The notes: generated by a model from the letters alone, not told the origin. Shown: positions 30,704 through 40,401, counted from the stretch's first letter. The stretch: 64,000 nucleotides of DNA from Paenibacillus terricola (GCF_014779765.1 NZ_JACXZA010000002.1:1-64000), one strand, 5' to 3'. Numbers and translations are program-made.

Positions 30704-33700
30704 ATGGGCAACAGGAAATCGTCGTTACGGAGAAAACTCACTTACTTCACGCGCAAGGAACAATATGCAGATGGCTGGAGCGAAGTGAAGACTGCGGACC
30801 GGGAATGGGAAGATGTGTATCGCAGAAGATGGCAGCATGACAAAGTCGTCCGTTCTACGCATGGCGTCAACTGCACTGGATCTTGCAGCTGGCAGATTTA
30901 TGTGAAGGACGGCATTGTGGCTTGGGAGAATCAAGCGACGGATTATCCGTCGACAGGGCCGGATATGCCGGATTTCGAACCACGCGGCTGCCCGAGGGGA
31001 GCAAGCTTCTCCTGGTACTTGTATAGTCCGCTTCGTGTCAAATATCCGTATGTTCGCGGCGTACTGCTCGAGATGTGGCGGGAAGCGCTGGAGCGGGAAA
31101 GTGATCCGGTAAGCGCTTGGGCAAGCATTGCGGACAATCCTGAGCGGGTTCGTGCGTATAAAACGGCGCGGGGCAAAGGCGGGCTCGTCCGCGCTTCGTG
31201 GGAGGAAGTAACGCAAATCATCTCGGCATCCATGATTCATACGATCAAGCAATACGGTCCTGACCGAATCATCGGATTCTCTCCGATCCCTGCGATGTCG
31301 ATGGTCAGCTATGCAGCGGGTTCACGCTTCTTATCGCTTCTTGGTTCTCCACTGCTCAGCTTCTACGATTGGTATGCCGATCTGCCGCCTGCTTCGCCGC
31401 AAATATGGGGCGATCAGACCGATGTACCGGAGAGCAGCGACTGGTACAATTCCGGCTACATTCTTGTTTGGGGCTCGAACCTGCCGATGACGCGGACGCC
31501 GGATGCTCATTTTCTCGCGGAAGCGCGCTATAAAGGAACGAAGGTCGTCTCGATTAGCCCTGACTATGCGGAATTCGTTAAGTTCGCGGATGCATGGATG
31601 TCTGTGAAGCAAGGAACAGACGGGGCGCTTGCTATGGCGATGGGACATGTGATTCTGAAAGAGTTTTATGTGGAGAACGAAACCGAATATTTCAGCTCGT
31701 ATGCGAAGCAGTATACCGATTTTCCTTATCTGATCACGATTGATGAGAAGGAAGGCGTTTATACGCCGGGGCGGTTTCTTGTGGCCGATGACCTTGGCGA
31801 GTTAGGCAATAACATGGAGTGGAAGACGGTTGTCTATGACGACAGCACCGGATCGTTGGCCGTCCCCAAAGGCAGCCTTGGCTATCGCTGGGGCGAGGAA
31901 GGCACATGGAATTTGCGCATGGAGACAGCTGAGGACAACAAGCCGATCGCTCCGCGCCTGTCGCTGCTTGGTGTACATCAAGAAGTGCTTCCTGTATCGC
32001 TGCCGTTCTTCGATAATGATGGCGCGCATGTGATGGAGCAGATGATTCCGGTTAGAACAATCGAATGTAACGGCACTACGCGGCTCGTGACAACGGTATA
32101 TGATCTCGTACTTGCAAAGTATGGCGTCGAGCGAGGTCTTAGCGTAATGCATCCGTCGGCTGATCGGCCGTTCACGCCGGCGTGGCAGCAGTCGATTACG
32201 GGCGTTAATCAAGAAACGGTCATTCAAATCGCTCGTGAATTCGCGAGGAATGCAATCGACACAAAAGGTCGCTCCATGATTATTATGGGCGCAGGCATTA
32301 ATCACTGGTACAACTCGGATGTTATCTATCGCGCCATTATTAATCTTGTGATGATGACAGGTTGTCAAGGTGTCAATGGCGGGGGTTGGGCGCACTATGT
32401 TGGACAAGAGAAGCTCCGACCTGCTGAAGGCTGGCAGACGATCGCTTTCGCAAGAGACTGGACAGGGCCAGCGCGATTGCAGAACGGCACCTCTTTCTTC
32501 TACTTCGCCACTAACCAATGGCGGTTCGAGGATATGCCAGTTGACCGACTAATCTCGCCGTTAACGGGCAAAGCCCATTATACGCATGTTGCGGATTACA
32601 ATGTAATGGCCGCGCGACTCGGCTGGCTGCCGTCGTATCCGCAATTCGACCGCAGCTCAATCGACTTGCATCAGGATGCGGAGCGCGCAGGAGCAAAGTC
32701 GAAGGAAGAGATCGGAGCTTATGTCGCAGAAGAGCTGAAGAATCGCAAATTGAAGTTCGCGATCGAGGCGCCGGACAACCCCGTCAACTTCCCGCGTGTT
32801 CTGTTCGTCTGGCGGGCGAATCTGATCTCAAGCTCAGGCAAAGGTCATGAGTATTTCTTGAAATATTTGCTCGGCACCTCCAATGGACTGCTTGGCGATG
32901 ATTCGTCCAGCCTGCGGCCAGAAGAAATTGAATGGCAGGATGAAGCGGCCGAAGGCAAGCTCGACCTGATGGTCAATCTCGACTTCCGCATGGCGGGCAC
33001 AGCGCTTTATTCGGATATCGTACTGCCGGCTGCAACGTGGTACGAAAAGAGCGACCTAAGCAGCACCGACATGCATCCGTTCGTGCATCCATTCAACCCT
33101 GCCGTATCGGCGCAGTGGGAATCGCGTTCCGACTGGGATACGTTCAAGGAGCTGGCACGCGTCTTCTCCAAGATGGCTGCTGAGAGCTTCGATGGACCGC
33201 AGAAAGAGATCGTCGCAACGCCGCTGCTTCATGACTCGATCGATGAGCTCGCGCAGCCGCACGGCATCATTCGCGACTGGAGCAAAGGGGAATGCGAGCC
33301 GATTCCAGGCAAGACGATGCCGCACATCCATGTCGTAGAGCGAGATTATGCAGCCGTGTACGAGAAGATGGTGTCGCTTGGACCCAATGTGAAGGATAAG
33401 CCGATTGGAACCAAAGGCATCTCGTGGTCCGCTGCCAAGGAATACGAGAAGCTGCAGCGTACGCTTGGTGTTCAGCGCATGTCGAAACTGTCGGAGGGTT
33501 GTCCTGATATAAGTTCGGACCGCAGTGTAGCGGAGGCGATTCTAACGCTGTCTTCGACGACGAATGGCCATATGGCGGTGCGCGCTTGGGAGTCGTTGGA
33601 GAAGAAAACGAATTTGCAGCTGAAAGATTTGGCGGAGGAGCGGGCAGAGGAATGCTTCACTTTCGATGAGATTACGTCCAAGCCGAAGACCGTCATTACG

Positions 33701-34384
33701 TCGCCTGCGTTCAGCGGATCTGAGAAGGGCGGCCGCCGCTATTCGCCTTTCACGACGAACGTAGAGCGTCTCATCCCTTGGCGTACGCTGACGGGACGCC
33801 AGCAATTCTATATCGATCACCAGATGCTTCGCGAGTTCGGCGAGACGCTTGCAACGTTTAAACCGGTCTTAAATCATACGCCTTTCCACCCTCATAGCAA
33901 GCGTCCGATTGAAGGCGGCAAAGAAATCGTGCTCAACTATATGACCCCGCATAGCAAATGGTCGATTCACAGCATGTATTACGATTCGCTGCCGATGCTG
34001 ACGTTGTTCCGCGGCGGACCAACGATCTGGCTCAATCATGAGGATGCTGCTGACACCGGGATTGCCGATAACGATTGGATTGAATGCTTCAACCGCAACG
34101 GCGTCGTTGTCGCTCGCGCTGTCGTCTCGCACCGGATTCCGCGAGGCATCGCATTCATGTACCATGCACAGGATCGACATATTAATGTGCCGGGAACTTC
34201 CATCTCGCAGACACGAGGCGGTACGCATAACAGCCCTACCCGCATCCATGTGAAGCCAACCCATATGATCGGCGGATTCGCGCAGCTCAGTTATGGCTTC
34301 AATTATTACGGACCTACCGGCAATCAGCGGGATTTGAACGTCATCATTCGGAAGCTGCAGGAGGTGGATTGGCTTGAACATTAA
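30704..34384 (+). CDS. narG: Respiratory nitrate reductase alpha subunit
   Basis: A 1226-residue molybdenum subunit reducing nitrate to nitrite at the cytoplasmic face. The N-terminal FS0 cluster region is seen in HGVNCTGSCSWQIYVKDG (His plus Cys ligands), and WENQATDYP and ARYKGTKVVSISPDY match the family. Length equals that of Bacillus NarG. The start is fixed by AGGAGG seven bases before ATG 30704. First gene of narGHJI; the stop overlaps narH by 11 bases. A Fnr-type box and leader hairpin lie upstream. Confidence 0.97.
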   Translation: MGNRKSSLRRKLTYFTRKEQYADGWSEVKTADREWEDVYRRRWQHDKVVRSTHGVNCTGSCSWQIYVKDGIVAWENQATDYPSTGPDMPDFEPRGCPRGASFSWYLYSPLRVKYPYVRGVLLEMWREALERESDPVSAWASIADNPERVRAYKTARGKGGLVRASWEEVTQIISASMIHTIKQYGPDRIIGFSPIPAMSMVSYAAGSRFLSLLGSPLLSFYDWYADLPPASPQIWGDQTDVPESSDWYNSGYILVWGSNLPMTRTPDAHFLAEARYKGTKVVSISPDYAEFVKFADAWMSVKQGTDGALAMAMGHVILKEFYVENETEYFSSYAKQYTDFPYLITIDEKEGVYTPGRFLVADDLGELGNNMEWKTVVYDDSTGSLAVPKGSLGYRWGEEGTWNLRMETAEDNKPIAPRLSLLGVHQEVLPVSLPFFDNDGAHVMEQMIPVRTIECNGTTRLVTTVYDLVLAKYGVERGLSVMHPSADRPFTPAWQQSITGVNQETVIQIAREFARNAIDTKGRSMIIMGAGINHWYNSDVIYRAIINLVMMTGCQGVNGGGWAHYVGQEKLRPAEGWQTIAFARDWTGPARLQNGTSFFYFATNQWRFEDMPVDRLISPLTGKAHYTHVADYNVMAARLGWLPSYPQFDRSSIDLHQDAERAGAKSKEEIGAYVAEELKNRKLKFAIEAPDNPVNFPRVLFVWRANLISSSGKGHEYFLKYLLGTSNGLLGDDSSSLRPEEIEWQDEAAEGKLDLMVNLDFRMAGTALYSDIVLPAATWYEKSDLSSTDMHPFVHPFNPAVSAQWESRSDWDTFKELARVFSKMAAESFDGPQKEIVATPLLHDSIDELAQPHGIIRDWSKGECEPIPGKTMPHIHVVERDYAAVYEKMVSLGPNVKDKPIGTKGISWSAAKEYEKLQRTLGVQRMSKLSEGCPDISSDRSVAEAILTLSSTTNGHMAVRAWESLEKKTNLQLKDLAEERAEECFTFDEITSKPKTVITSPAFSGSEKGGRRYSPFTTNVERLIPWRTLTGRQQFYIDHQMLREFGETLATFKPVLNHTPFHPHSKRPIEGGKEIVLNYMTPHSKWSIHSMYYDSLPMLTLFRGGPTIWLNHEDAADTGIADNDWIECFNRNGVVVARAVVSHRIPRGIAFMYHAQDRHINVPGTSISQTRGGTHNSPTRIHVKPTHMIGGFAQLSYGFNYYGPTGNQRDLNVIIRKLQEVDWLEH

Positions 34385-35858
34385 AGCACAAGTCGGCATG
34401 GTCATGAACTTGGACAAATGCATCGGATGCCATACGTGCAGCGTGACATGCAAGAATACGTGGACGAACCGCGCAGGCGCTGAGTATATGTACTGGAATA
34501 ACGTGGAGACAAAGCCGGGCATCGGCTATCCGAAGCAGTGGGAGAACCAGGAGCGATATAAAGGCGGCTGGGTGCTCCGCAAGGGCAAGCTGGAACTGAA
34601 ATCAGGCACTCGCGCGAAGCGGTTGCTGAACATTTTTCACAATCCCGATCAGCCAACGATTGACGATTATTATGAGCCATGGACCTACGAATATGAGAAG
34701 CTGACGAACAGCCCGCCGAAGCAGCATCAACCGGTCGCACGGCCGAAGTCGAAGGTGACAGGCGAGTATATGAACATCGAGTGGGGACCGAACTGGGAGG
34801 ACGATCTGGCAGGCGTGCACGTGACCGGGCCTCAGGACCCGAACATGCGCGGCATCGAGGAATCGATCAAGATGGATTTCGAGCAGGTATTCATGATGTA
34901 CTTGCCGCGTATATGCGAGCATTGTATCAATCCGGCTTGCGTATCGTCTTGTCCATCTGGCGCTATGTACAAACGTGAAGAGGACGGCATTGTACTCGTC
35001 GACCAGAACGCTTGCCGGGCGTGGCGGTTTTGCGTATCGAGCTGTCCTTATAAGAAAGTGTACTTCAATTGGCAGACGAACAAAGCGGAGAAGTGCACGT
35101 TGTGCTTCCCTCGAATTGAAGCAGGGCTGCCGACCATTTGCTCAGAGACATGCGTTGGGCGCATCCGGTACCTTGGCATCATGTTCTATGATGCAGATAA
35201 GGTTCAAGAGGCGGCATCAGTGCCAGATGAGAAGGATTTGTATGAAGCACAGATGGGTGTCTTCCTAGATCCGAACGATCCTGAAGTCATTAAGGAAGCA
35301 CGTAAGGCGGGCATTGCGGAGGATTGGATCGAGGCCGCTCAGAAGTCGCCGATTTATAAGATGGTCATGGATTGGAAAATTGCACTTCCTCTGCACCCGG
35401 AATATCGAACACTGCCGATGGTCTGGTACGTGCCGCCGCTTAGCCCGATTACGAACACGATTGAAGGACAGGGCAGCTCGCTTGACCCTAATGATATTTT
35501 CCCAGCGATCGATAACATGCGCATCCCCGTTGAGTATTTGGCGAATCTGTTGACAGCTGGCGATACCGAACTCATTCGGGATGTGCTGCGCAAGATGGCA
35601 GTGATGCGCATCCATATGCGTAATCAGCAGACAGGTCGCGAGAGCGATCCGGCGATGCTGGAGATGGTTGGGCAGAGCAAGCAATCGATTGAAGATATGT
35701 ATCGGCTGCTCGCGATTGCGAAGTACAACGATCGCTTCGTCATCCCGCCATCGCACCGCGAGCAGGTTGCTGATGTGTTCAACGAGCAGGGCAGCTGCGG
35801 GCTTGACTTCGCTGGAGGACCAGGTGCATGCGGCGTATTCGAACAGGGGAGGCATTAG
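34374..35858 (+). CDS. narH: Respiratory nitrate reductase beta subunit
   Basis: A 494-residue iron-sulfur subunit carrying electrons from NarI to NarG. Cluster motifs in order: CIGCHTCSVTCKNTW, CEHCINPACVSSCPSG, CRAWRFCVSSCPYKK (the Trp in place of one Cys marks the 3Fe-4S cluster) and CTLCFPRIEAGLPTICSETC. It starts at TTG 34374 within the end of narG, with GGAGGTG upstream, indicating coupled translation. Confidence 0.97.
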   Translation: MNIKAQVGMVMNLDKCIGCHTCSVTCKNTWTNRAGAEYMYWNNVETKPGIGYPKQWENQERYKGGWVLRKGKLELKSGTRAKRLLNIFHNPDQPTIDDYYEPWTYEYEKLTNSPPKQHQPVARPKSKVTGEYMNIEWGPNWEDDLAGVHVTGPQDPNMRGIEESIKMDFEQVFMMYLPRICEHCINPACVSSCPSGAMYKREEDGIVLVDQNACRAWRFCVSSCPYKKVYFNWQTNKAEKCTLCFPRIEAGLPTICSETCVGRIRYLGIMFYDADKVQEAASVPDEKDLYEAQMGVFLDPNDPEVIKEARKAGIAEDWIEAAQKSPIYKMVMDWKIALPLHPEYRTLPMVWYVPPLSPITNTIEGQGSSLDPNDIFPAIDNMRIPVEYLANLLTAGDTELIRDVLRKMAVMRIHMRNQQTGRESDPAMLEMVGQSKQSIEDMYRLLAIAKYNDRFVIPPSHREQVADVFNEQGSCGLDFAGGPGACGVFEQGRH

Positions 35859-35860
35859 CG

Positions 35861-36433
35861 ATGGCTATGGACTGGGATCAATCACAGCAACTGTTTGGGC
35901 TGCTGTGTTGCTTACTACGGTATCCGGACCGCGAATGGTTCGCGCAGCTTAACGAGCTCCGCGAGGATGCGCAATGGCTGCAGGATGACGATGCGAGGCG
36001 TACGGTACTCGCGTTCATCGAGCAAGCCGCTTCATCCAATGAGCTGGCGTGGCAAGACCGGTATGTTCGGACGTTTGATTTTGGACGCAAATCGAATTTG
36101 TATTTGACCTATGGACAGCATGGGGAGGAACGAGAGCGGAGCAAGGCGCTTCTGGAGCTTAAGCGCTTATATGCAGAAGCTGGATTCGAGCTTACAAGCA
36201 GCGAATTGCCCGATTATTTGCCGCTAATGCTTGAATTCGTGTCGCATGCAGGGGTGAAGCATTCTGCTGAAGTAATTGGCAAGTATCAGCAAACATTGTC
36301 TGCTATTCATGAAGAGTTGAAGGGCCGGCAGGATTCGTATGCAGGGTTGTTCGAACTGCTGCTTGCTATGGTTACGGTGTTGGCAGCGGCGTTCGCTTCT
36401 GGACAGCAGCTAGCGGGGAGTGGGGTAGAGTGA
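35861..36433 (+). CDS. narJ: Nitrate reductase assembly chaperone
   Basis: A 190-residue TorD-family chaperone needed for cofactor insertion into NarG before membrane attachment. It is helical, with the typical LFGLLCCLLRYPD start and the YVRTFDFGRKSNLYLTYG motif of NarJ. ATG 35861 is chosen with AGGGGAGG eight bases upstream. The stop overlaps the GTG of narI by four bases. Confidence 0.94.
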   Translation: MAMDWDQSQQLFGLLCCLLRYPDREWFAQLNELREDAQWLQDDDARRTVLAFIEQAASSNELAWQDRYVRTFDFGRKSNLYLTYGQHGEERERSKALLELKRLYAEAGFELTSSELPDYLPLMLEFVSHAGVKHSAEVIGKYQQTLSAIHEELKGRQDSYAGLFELLLAMVTVLAAAFASGQQLAGSGVE

Positions 36434-37134
36434 GTCAGCCGGAATGGTTCTTATGGGGCGTTCTCCCTTATATGATTGTTGTTTTCGTCGTATCTGCGCT
36501 CATCTGGCGGTATGTCACGAACCCGTTCAGTTGGACGTCGAAGTCCAGCGAGCTCCTGGAAAAGCGGATGCTGAAGTGGGGCAGTCTACTGTTCCACTAT
36601 GGCATTATAGCGGTGTTCTTCGGTCACGTCGCGGGCTTGCTGGTACCAGTATCGGTCTATCACACGCTAGGTATTAGCGATGAGGCTTACCATATTGGTG
36701 CGCTCGCAGGTGGACTCCCTGCAGGCGTGATAACGCTAATCGGGGTTTTGATCCTGCTTTACCGCAGATTGACCGTCATCCGTATTCGCGCGACGAGCAG
36801 TGTAGGTGACCGTGTTGCGATTGTTGTACTTGCACTCGTTATTCTGACAGGTGTGCTCGCAACCTCGGGTAATGCGCTTAGCCACACAGAATTTGATTAC
36901 CGCACGACGATTAACCCATGGTTGCGGGGACTGATGGTATTACAGCCAGATCCAGAGCTTATGAGTACGGTACCAATCGGGTTCAAGATCCATATGATGA
37001 CGAGCTTCGCGCTCTATCTGGTATTCCCGTTCACGCGATTAGTGCATGTGTTCAGTCTTCCGATCGGCTATCTAAGACGCAGTTATGTGTTGTATAGACG
37101 CAGAGACGGATCGATCCGATCGAATCGTAATTAG
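36430..37134 (+). CDS. narI: Respiratory nitrate reductase gamma subunit (cytochrome b)
   Basis: A 234-residue membrane protein with five transmembrane helices, oxidising menaquinol and holding two b hemes. Heme-ligand histidines are visible in FHYGIIAVFFGHVAGLL near residue 60 and in KIHMMTSFALYLVFPFTRLV followed by HVFS near 195-210. The GTG start overlaps the narJ stop (GTGA). Confidence 0.96.
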   Translation: MSQPEWFLWGVLPYMIVVFVVSALIWRYVTNPFSWTSKSSELLEKRMLKWGSLLFHYGIIAVFFGHVAGLLVPVSVYHTLGISDEAYHIGALAGGLPAGVITLIGVLILLYRRLTVIRIRATSSVGDRVAIVVLALVILTGVLATSGNALSHTEFDYRTTINPWLRGLMVLQPDPELMSTVPIGFKIHMMTSFALYLVFPFTRLVHVFSLPIGYLRRSYVLYRRRDGSIRSNRN

Positions 37135-37152
37135 AGGAGTGTGGGTGAGCAG

Positions 37153-38673
37153 ATGAATTCAATTCGCAGAAGGCTGCTGCCGCTGCAGACAGTAAGCCTA
37201 GTGCTTGGCTTCATGGTATGGGTCATTCTATCTTCATTGATGCCGTTCATCAAAGAGGATATTAAGCTGACCTCGTCCCAATTGGCTTGGGTAACCGCTG
37301 TGCCGGTATTGTTCGGTTCCATTACTCGTGTCCCGGTCGGGTATTGGACGAACCGTTTCGGCGCTCGCAAGCTATTCATGATCAGCTTCGTGCTGCTGCT
37401 TGCGCCGGTGTTCTGGATCAGCGCGGCCGATTCGTTCGAGAAGCTTATTATCGGCGGCATCTTTCTCGGCATCGGCGGCGGTATATTCTCGGTTGGCGTT
37501 ACGTCATTGCCCAAATATTATCCGAAGGAGCGGCACGGCTTCGTCAACGGCATCTACGGCATAGGCAACCTCGGGACGGCGATATCCGCATTCGGAGCGC
37601 CTGTTGTTGCGGATCGCATCGGCTGGGAGCAGACCGTGTTGCTGTACAGTGTGCTGCTGGTTGTGATGGCTGTGTTGAACTTCGTGCTTGGCGATCGGCA
37701 GGAGAAGCCGGTCGTTACGCCGCTTATGGAGCAGATTCGAGCGGTGTCGCCGAACGCGAAGCTGTGGCTGCTCTGCCTGTTCTACTTCTTAACCTTCGGC
37801 AGCTTCGTTGCGTTCACTGTTTATCTCCCGAATTTCTTGGTCAGCCATTTCGGCTTAACTAAGGTGGATGCCGGCATACGTACGGCGGGTTTCATTGTCC
37901 TTGCGACAGCTATGCGGCCGATCGGGGGCTGGCTGGGGGACCGGTTTAATCCTTTCAAAATATTAATTGTCGTATTCGCAGGCCTTACCCTATCAGGCAT
38001 CGTGCTTTCCTTCGCGCCAGCGATGAAAGTGTATACGCTTGGCTGCTTGATCGTTGCCTTCTGCGCTGGAACCGGCAACGGTACCATCTTCAAGCTGGTG
38101 CCGATGTACTTCAGCAAGCAGGCAGGCATCGCGAATGGGATTATATCCATGATGGGCGGATTGGGCGGATTCTTCCCACCGTTAATTCTGACCATTCTAT
38201 ACAATGCAACAGGCCATTATGCGATCGGCTTCATGGCGCTGTCCCAGATTGCGCTGTCCTGCCTCATCCTTGTTGTATGGCTTTATTACCAAGACCGATT
38301 GCGACTGTCGGCTAACATTATCGAGAGTACGATTGAGGCGATCCTCATCACCGATACGAACAGCATTATCACTTCGATCAATCCCGCGTTTACAGCCGTA
38401 ACGGGCTACACGTCCGAGGAAGCGGTCGGCAAGAAACCGAGCATGCTCAAGTCCGGTCGCCAGGACAAATCGTTCTACGACGAGATGTGGCGTTCGCTGC
38501 GTGAGCATGGGTCCTGGCAGGGAGAGATTTGGAATCGGCGCAAGAACGGCGATATTTATCTAGAATGGCTGAGCATTACGGCGATAAAGAATGACGCGGG
38601 TGAAGTGAAGTGTTACGCCGGCATGTTCAGCGACATTAGCAATGTTCGCGGTGCTGGCAAACGGACTGGTTAG
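37153..38673 (+). CDS. narK: NarK-type nitrate/nitrite transporter fused to a PAS domain
   Basis: A 506-residue protein. Residues 1-395 form a twelve-helix MFS carrier of the nitrate/nitrite porter group: VSLVLGFMVWVILSSL aligns with Bacillus NarK at the same distance from the start, and GIGNLGTAISAFGAP and GTGNGTIFKLVP are the nitrate signature glycine motifs. Residues about 400-500 are a PAS domain (ILITDTNSIITSINPAFTAV, then VTGYTSEEAVGK) with a PAC end (YAGMFSDIS). No output domain follows. GTG 37141 is an alternative start, but is only two bases after GAGGAG. Downstream of narI by 18 bp, so probably in the nar operon. Confidence 0.92.
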   Translation: MNSIRRRLLPLQTVSLVLGFMVWVILSSLMPFIKEDIKLTSSQLAWVTAVPVLFGSITRVPVGYWTNRFGARKLFMISFVLLLAPVFWISAADSFEKLIIGGIFLGIGGGIFSVGVTSLPKYYPKERHGFVNGIYGIGNLGTAISAFGAPVVADRIGWEQTVLLYSVLLVVMAVLNFVLGDRQEKPVVTPLMEQIRAVSPNAKLWLLCLFYFLTFGSFVAFTVYLPNFLVSHFGLTKVDAGIRTAGFIVLATAMRPIGGWLGDRFNPFKILIVVFAGLTLSGIVLSFAPAMKVYTLGCLIVAFCAGTGNGTIFKLVPMYFSKQAGIANGIISMMGGLGGFFPPLILTILYNATGHYAIGFMALSQIALSCLILVVWLYYQDRLRLSANIIESTIEAILITDTNSIITSINPAFTAVTGYTSEEAVGKKPSMLKSGRQDKSFYDEMWRSLREHGSWQGEIWNRRKNGDIYLEWLSITAIKNDAGEVKCYAGMFSDISNVRGAGKRTG

Positions 38674-38704
38674 CTAACGATAACTTAGTGAAAAATTACA
38701 CAAA

Positions 38705-38747
38705 TGTGTTCTAGATCACAATGAGGCGACAGGGGATGCACTATACT
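38705..38747 (+). promoter_or_regulatory. Fnr-type promoter of the RIC gene
   Basis: TGTGT-TCTAGA-TCACA (38705-38720), with TATACT (38742-38747) 32 bp away centre to centre. A weaker box-like sequence, AGTGA-N6-ACACA, lies 18 bp upstream (38687-38702). Confidence 0.82.
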
Positions 38748-38782
38748 TACCTCGTACACAACGACAGGAGGTTGGATGGGAT

Positions 38783-39499
38783 ATGGATCAACGATTCAGC
38801 GACAACGATAAGATCGGCGCAATTGTGACGGAGTTTCCTGGTGCAAGTAACCTGTTCAAACAGTATAAGATCGATTTCTGCTGCGGAGGCGGCAAGAAGC
38901 TAACCGAAGTCATCCAAGCGCGCGGGCTCGATGGAAACGAGATTGTTCGGCAATTGAATGAGGCATACGCTGAACTGGTCAATAAGGAAGCGATTGATCC
39001 AGCGCAGTGGAAGGATGCGCCGATTGCAGATTTGGTCGATCATATCGTCAATCGCCATCACGTTTACTTGCGTAAAGAACTGCCGCTGCTCAGCGAGTTC
39101 ATTACGAAAGTTTATCGCGTACATGGCAATGGTCATGAAGAGCTTGCGCTGCTATACCGCGCGTTCCATCAGCTGAAGCTCGAGATGGATCAGCATCTCA
39201 TAGCAGAAGAAGAGACACTGTTCCCTCTATTAATAAGGTATGCGGAAGAGCCAACGGCTGAAGCGCGCAAGCAAGTGGAGATCGGGCTGCTGGAGCTGGA
39301 GTCGGACCACAGCGCTGTCGGGGATTTGCTGCGGGAGATGAGAGCGATAACGGATGGCTATAAGCTGCCGGAAGATGCATGCAAGACGTATACGTTGACG
39401 TTTATTAAGCTCGAGGAGCTGGAATCGGATATTTTCGAACATGTTCATCTCGAGAATAATATTTTGTTCCCGCGTATTGGGCAGCTTCCCGTGGCGTAA
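38783..39499 (+). CDS. ric: Iron-sulfur cluster repair di-iron protein (RIC/ScdA/YtfE)
   Basis: A 238-residue repair protein for Fe-S clusters damaged by nitric oxide or oxidants. The N-terminal DUF542 domain contains FCCGGGKKL; the C-terminal hemerythrin-like domain has His/Glu iron ligands in IVNRHHVYLRKELP, KLEMDQHLIAEEETLFP, ESDHSAVG and FEHVHLENNILFPR. It lies just downstream of nar genes with its own Fnr-type promoter, fitting defence against NO from nitrite reduction. Confidence 0.95.
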   Translation: MDQRFSDNDKIGAIVTEFPGASNLFKQYKIDFCCGGGKKLTEVIQARGLDGNEIVRQLNEAYAELVNKEAIDPAQWKDAPIADLVDHIVNRHHVYLRKELPLLSEFITKVYRVHGNGHEELALLYRAFHQLKLEMDQHLIAEEETLFPLLIRYAEEPTAEARKQVEIGLLELESDHSAVGDLLREMRAITDGYKLPEDACKTYTLTFIKLEELESDIFEHVHLENNILFPRIGQLPVA

Positions 39500-39517
39500 C
39501 AGCAATTAGAAGTAAGC

Positions 39518-39552
39518 GAGCCCCGATAACGCACTATCGCGTATCGGGGCTC
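39518..39552. terminator. Bidirectional terminator
   Basis: An 11-bp stem gagccccgata / tatcggggctc with a 13-nt loop between the convergent RIC and Crp/Fnr genes; CTTCT follows. Confidence 0.85.
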
Positions 39553-39558
39553 CTTCTA

Positions 39559-40254
39559 TTATTTCAACTCGCGCTGCTGTTTCAATCCTTCTAGATCGGT
39601 GATGACGATCCGATTGCGATCGACCTCTATCAAGCCTTCATCCTTTAATTGATTGAGCATGCGGTTAATCGTCTCGCGGGTCGTACCGATAGCATTGGCG
39701 AATTCCTGGTGAGTCATCGGCAGGTTGATCGTTATGGTGTGCGCCCGCACCTCACCATGCTGATCGGCAAGCTGAAGCAGAAAGGCGAGTACTTTATTTT
39801 TCACATTTTGCCCAGACATCACTTGCAGCTTCTCCTGAAGCTCGCGGATTTTATCCCCCATAACGCGCATTAACTTGATGGCGATTCCGGGGTTGTTCAT
39901 CATCAGTTGTTCGAACTGACGGACAGGGATAGCGATTAATTTGCAATCTATAAGGGCTTCAGCAGTAGCCGGATAAGGCTGTTGATTGAAGAAGCCGGTG
40001 TGCGGAAACATATCTCCGGTCTTCAAGAATGAAACGATCTGCTCATGTCCATTCTCATCTGTCTTGAACGTCTTAACGAGACCGTTATAAATGAAGTAGA
40101 CCGATTCTTTCTCGCTGCCTTCCGCGAAGATGGCTGTCCGCTTGGATACTTGTCGGTCGATTACAATTTCCTCAACGCGTTCGAGCTCATGCGGCGTCAA
40201 ATCGTGGAACAGCGGCACCTGTTGGAGGAATGCACCTATACGCTGATTGTTCAT
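39559..40254 (-). CDS. Crp/Fnr family transcriptional regulator
   Basis: A 231-residue regulator: cyclic-nucleotide-like domain (about 1-135), long dimer helix, winged HTH (about 150-220). The recognition helix reads TTRETINRML; R-E-x3-R is the arrangement of Crp that reads TGTGA half-sites, matching the five boxes in this window. Only one cysteine occurs (DCKLIAIP), so the C-terminal Fe-S cluster of Bacillus Fnr is absent; sensing must be indirect or by another cofactor. It lies inside the nar island. A TATAAT on the minus strand lies at 40328-40333. Confidence 0.93.
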   Translation of the reverse strand: MNNQRIGAFLQQVPLFHDLTPHELERVEEIVIDRQVSKRTAIFAEGSEKESVYFIYNGLVKTFKTDENGHEQIVSFLKTGDMFPHTGFFNQQPYPATAEALIDCKLIAIPVRQFEQLMMNNPGIAIKLMRVMGDKIRELQEKLQVMSGQNVKNKVLAFLLQLADQHGEVRAHTITINLPMTHQEFANAIGTTRETINRMLNQLKDEGLIEVDRNRIVITDLEGLKQQRELK

Positions 40255-40358
40255 CGGAATCCTTCTTCCTTCTCGATAGCTGGCATTATAGACGATGGGC
40301 AGACTTGTTCTACTGTTGGTTGCAACTATTATAGTACTATGAAAGATTCAGATGAATA

Positions 40359-40401
40359 AGTGAACAATGTCACAGATCGGATCCAGCACAGGGTACATAA
40401 T
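40359..40401 (+). promoter_or_regulatory. Fnr-type promoter of ywiC
   Basis: AGTGA-ACAATG-TCACA (40359-40374), with CATAAT (40396-40401) 32 bp away centre to centre. The same box lies about 36 bp upstream of the minus-strand -10 of the Crp/Fnr gene, so it may also act on that gene. Confidence 0.78.

Noticed and set aside
34402..34922. Long open frames opposite narGHJI
   Set aside because: They run antisense to strongly conserved genes, lack ribosome sites, and encode no recognisable domains.
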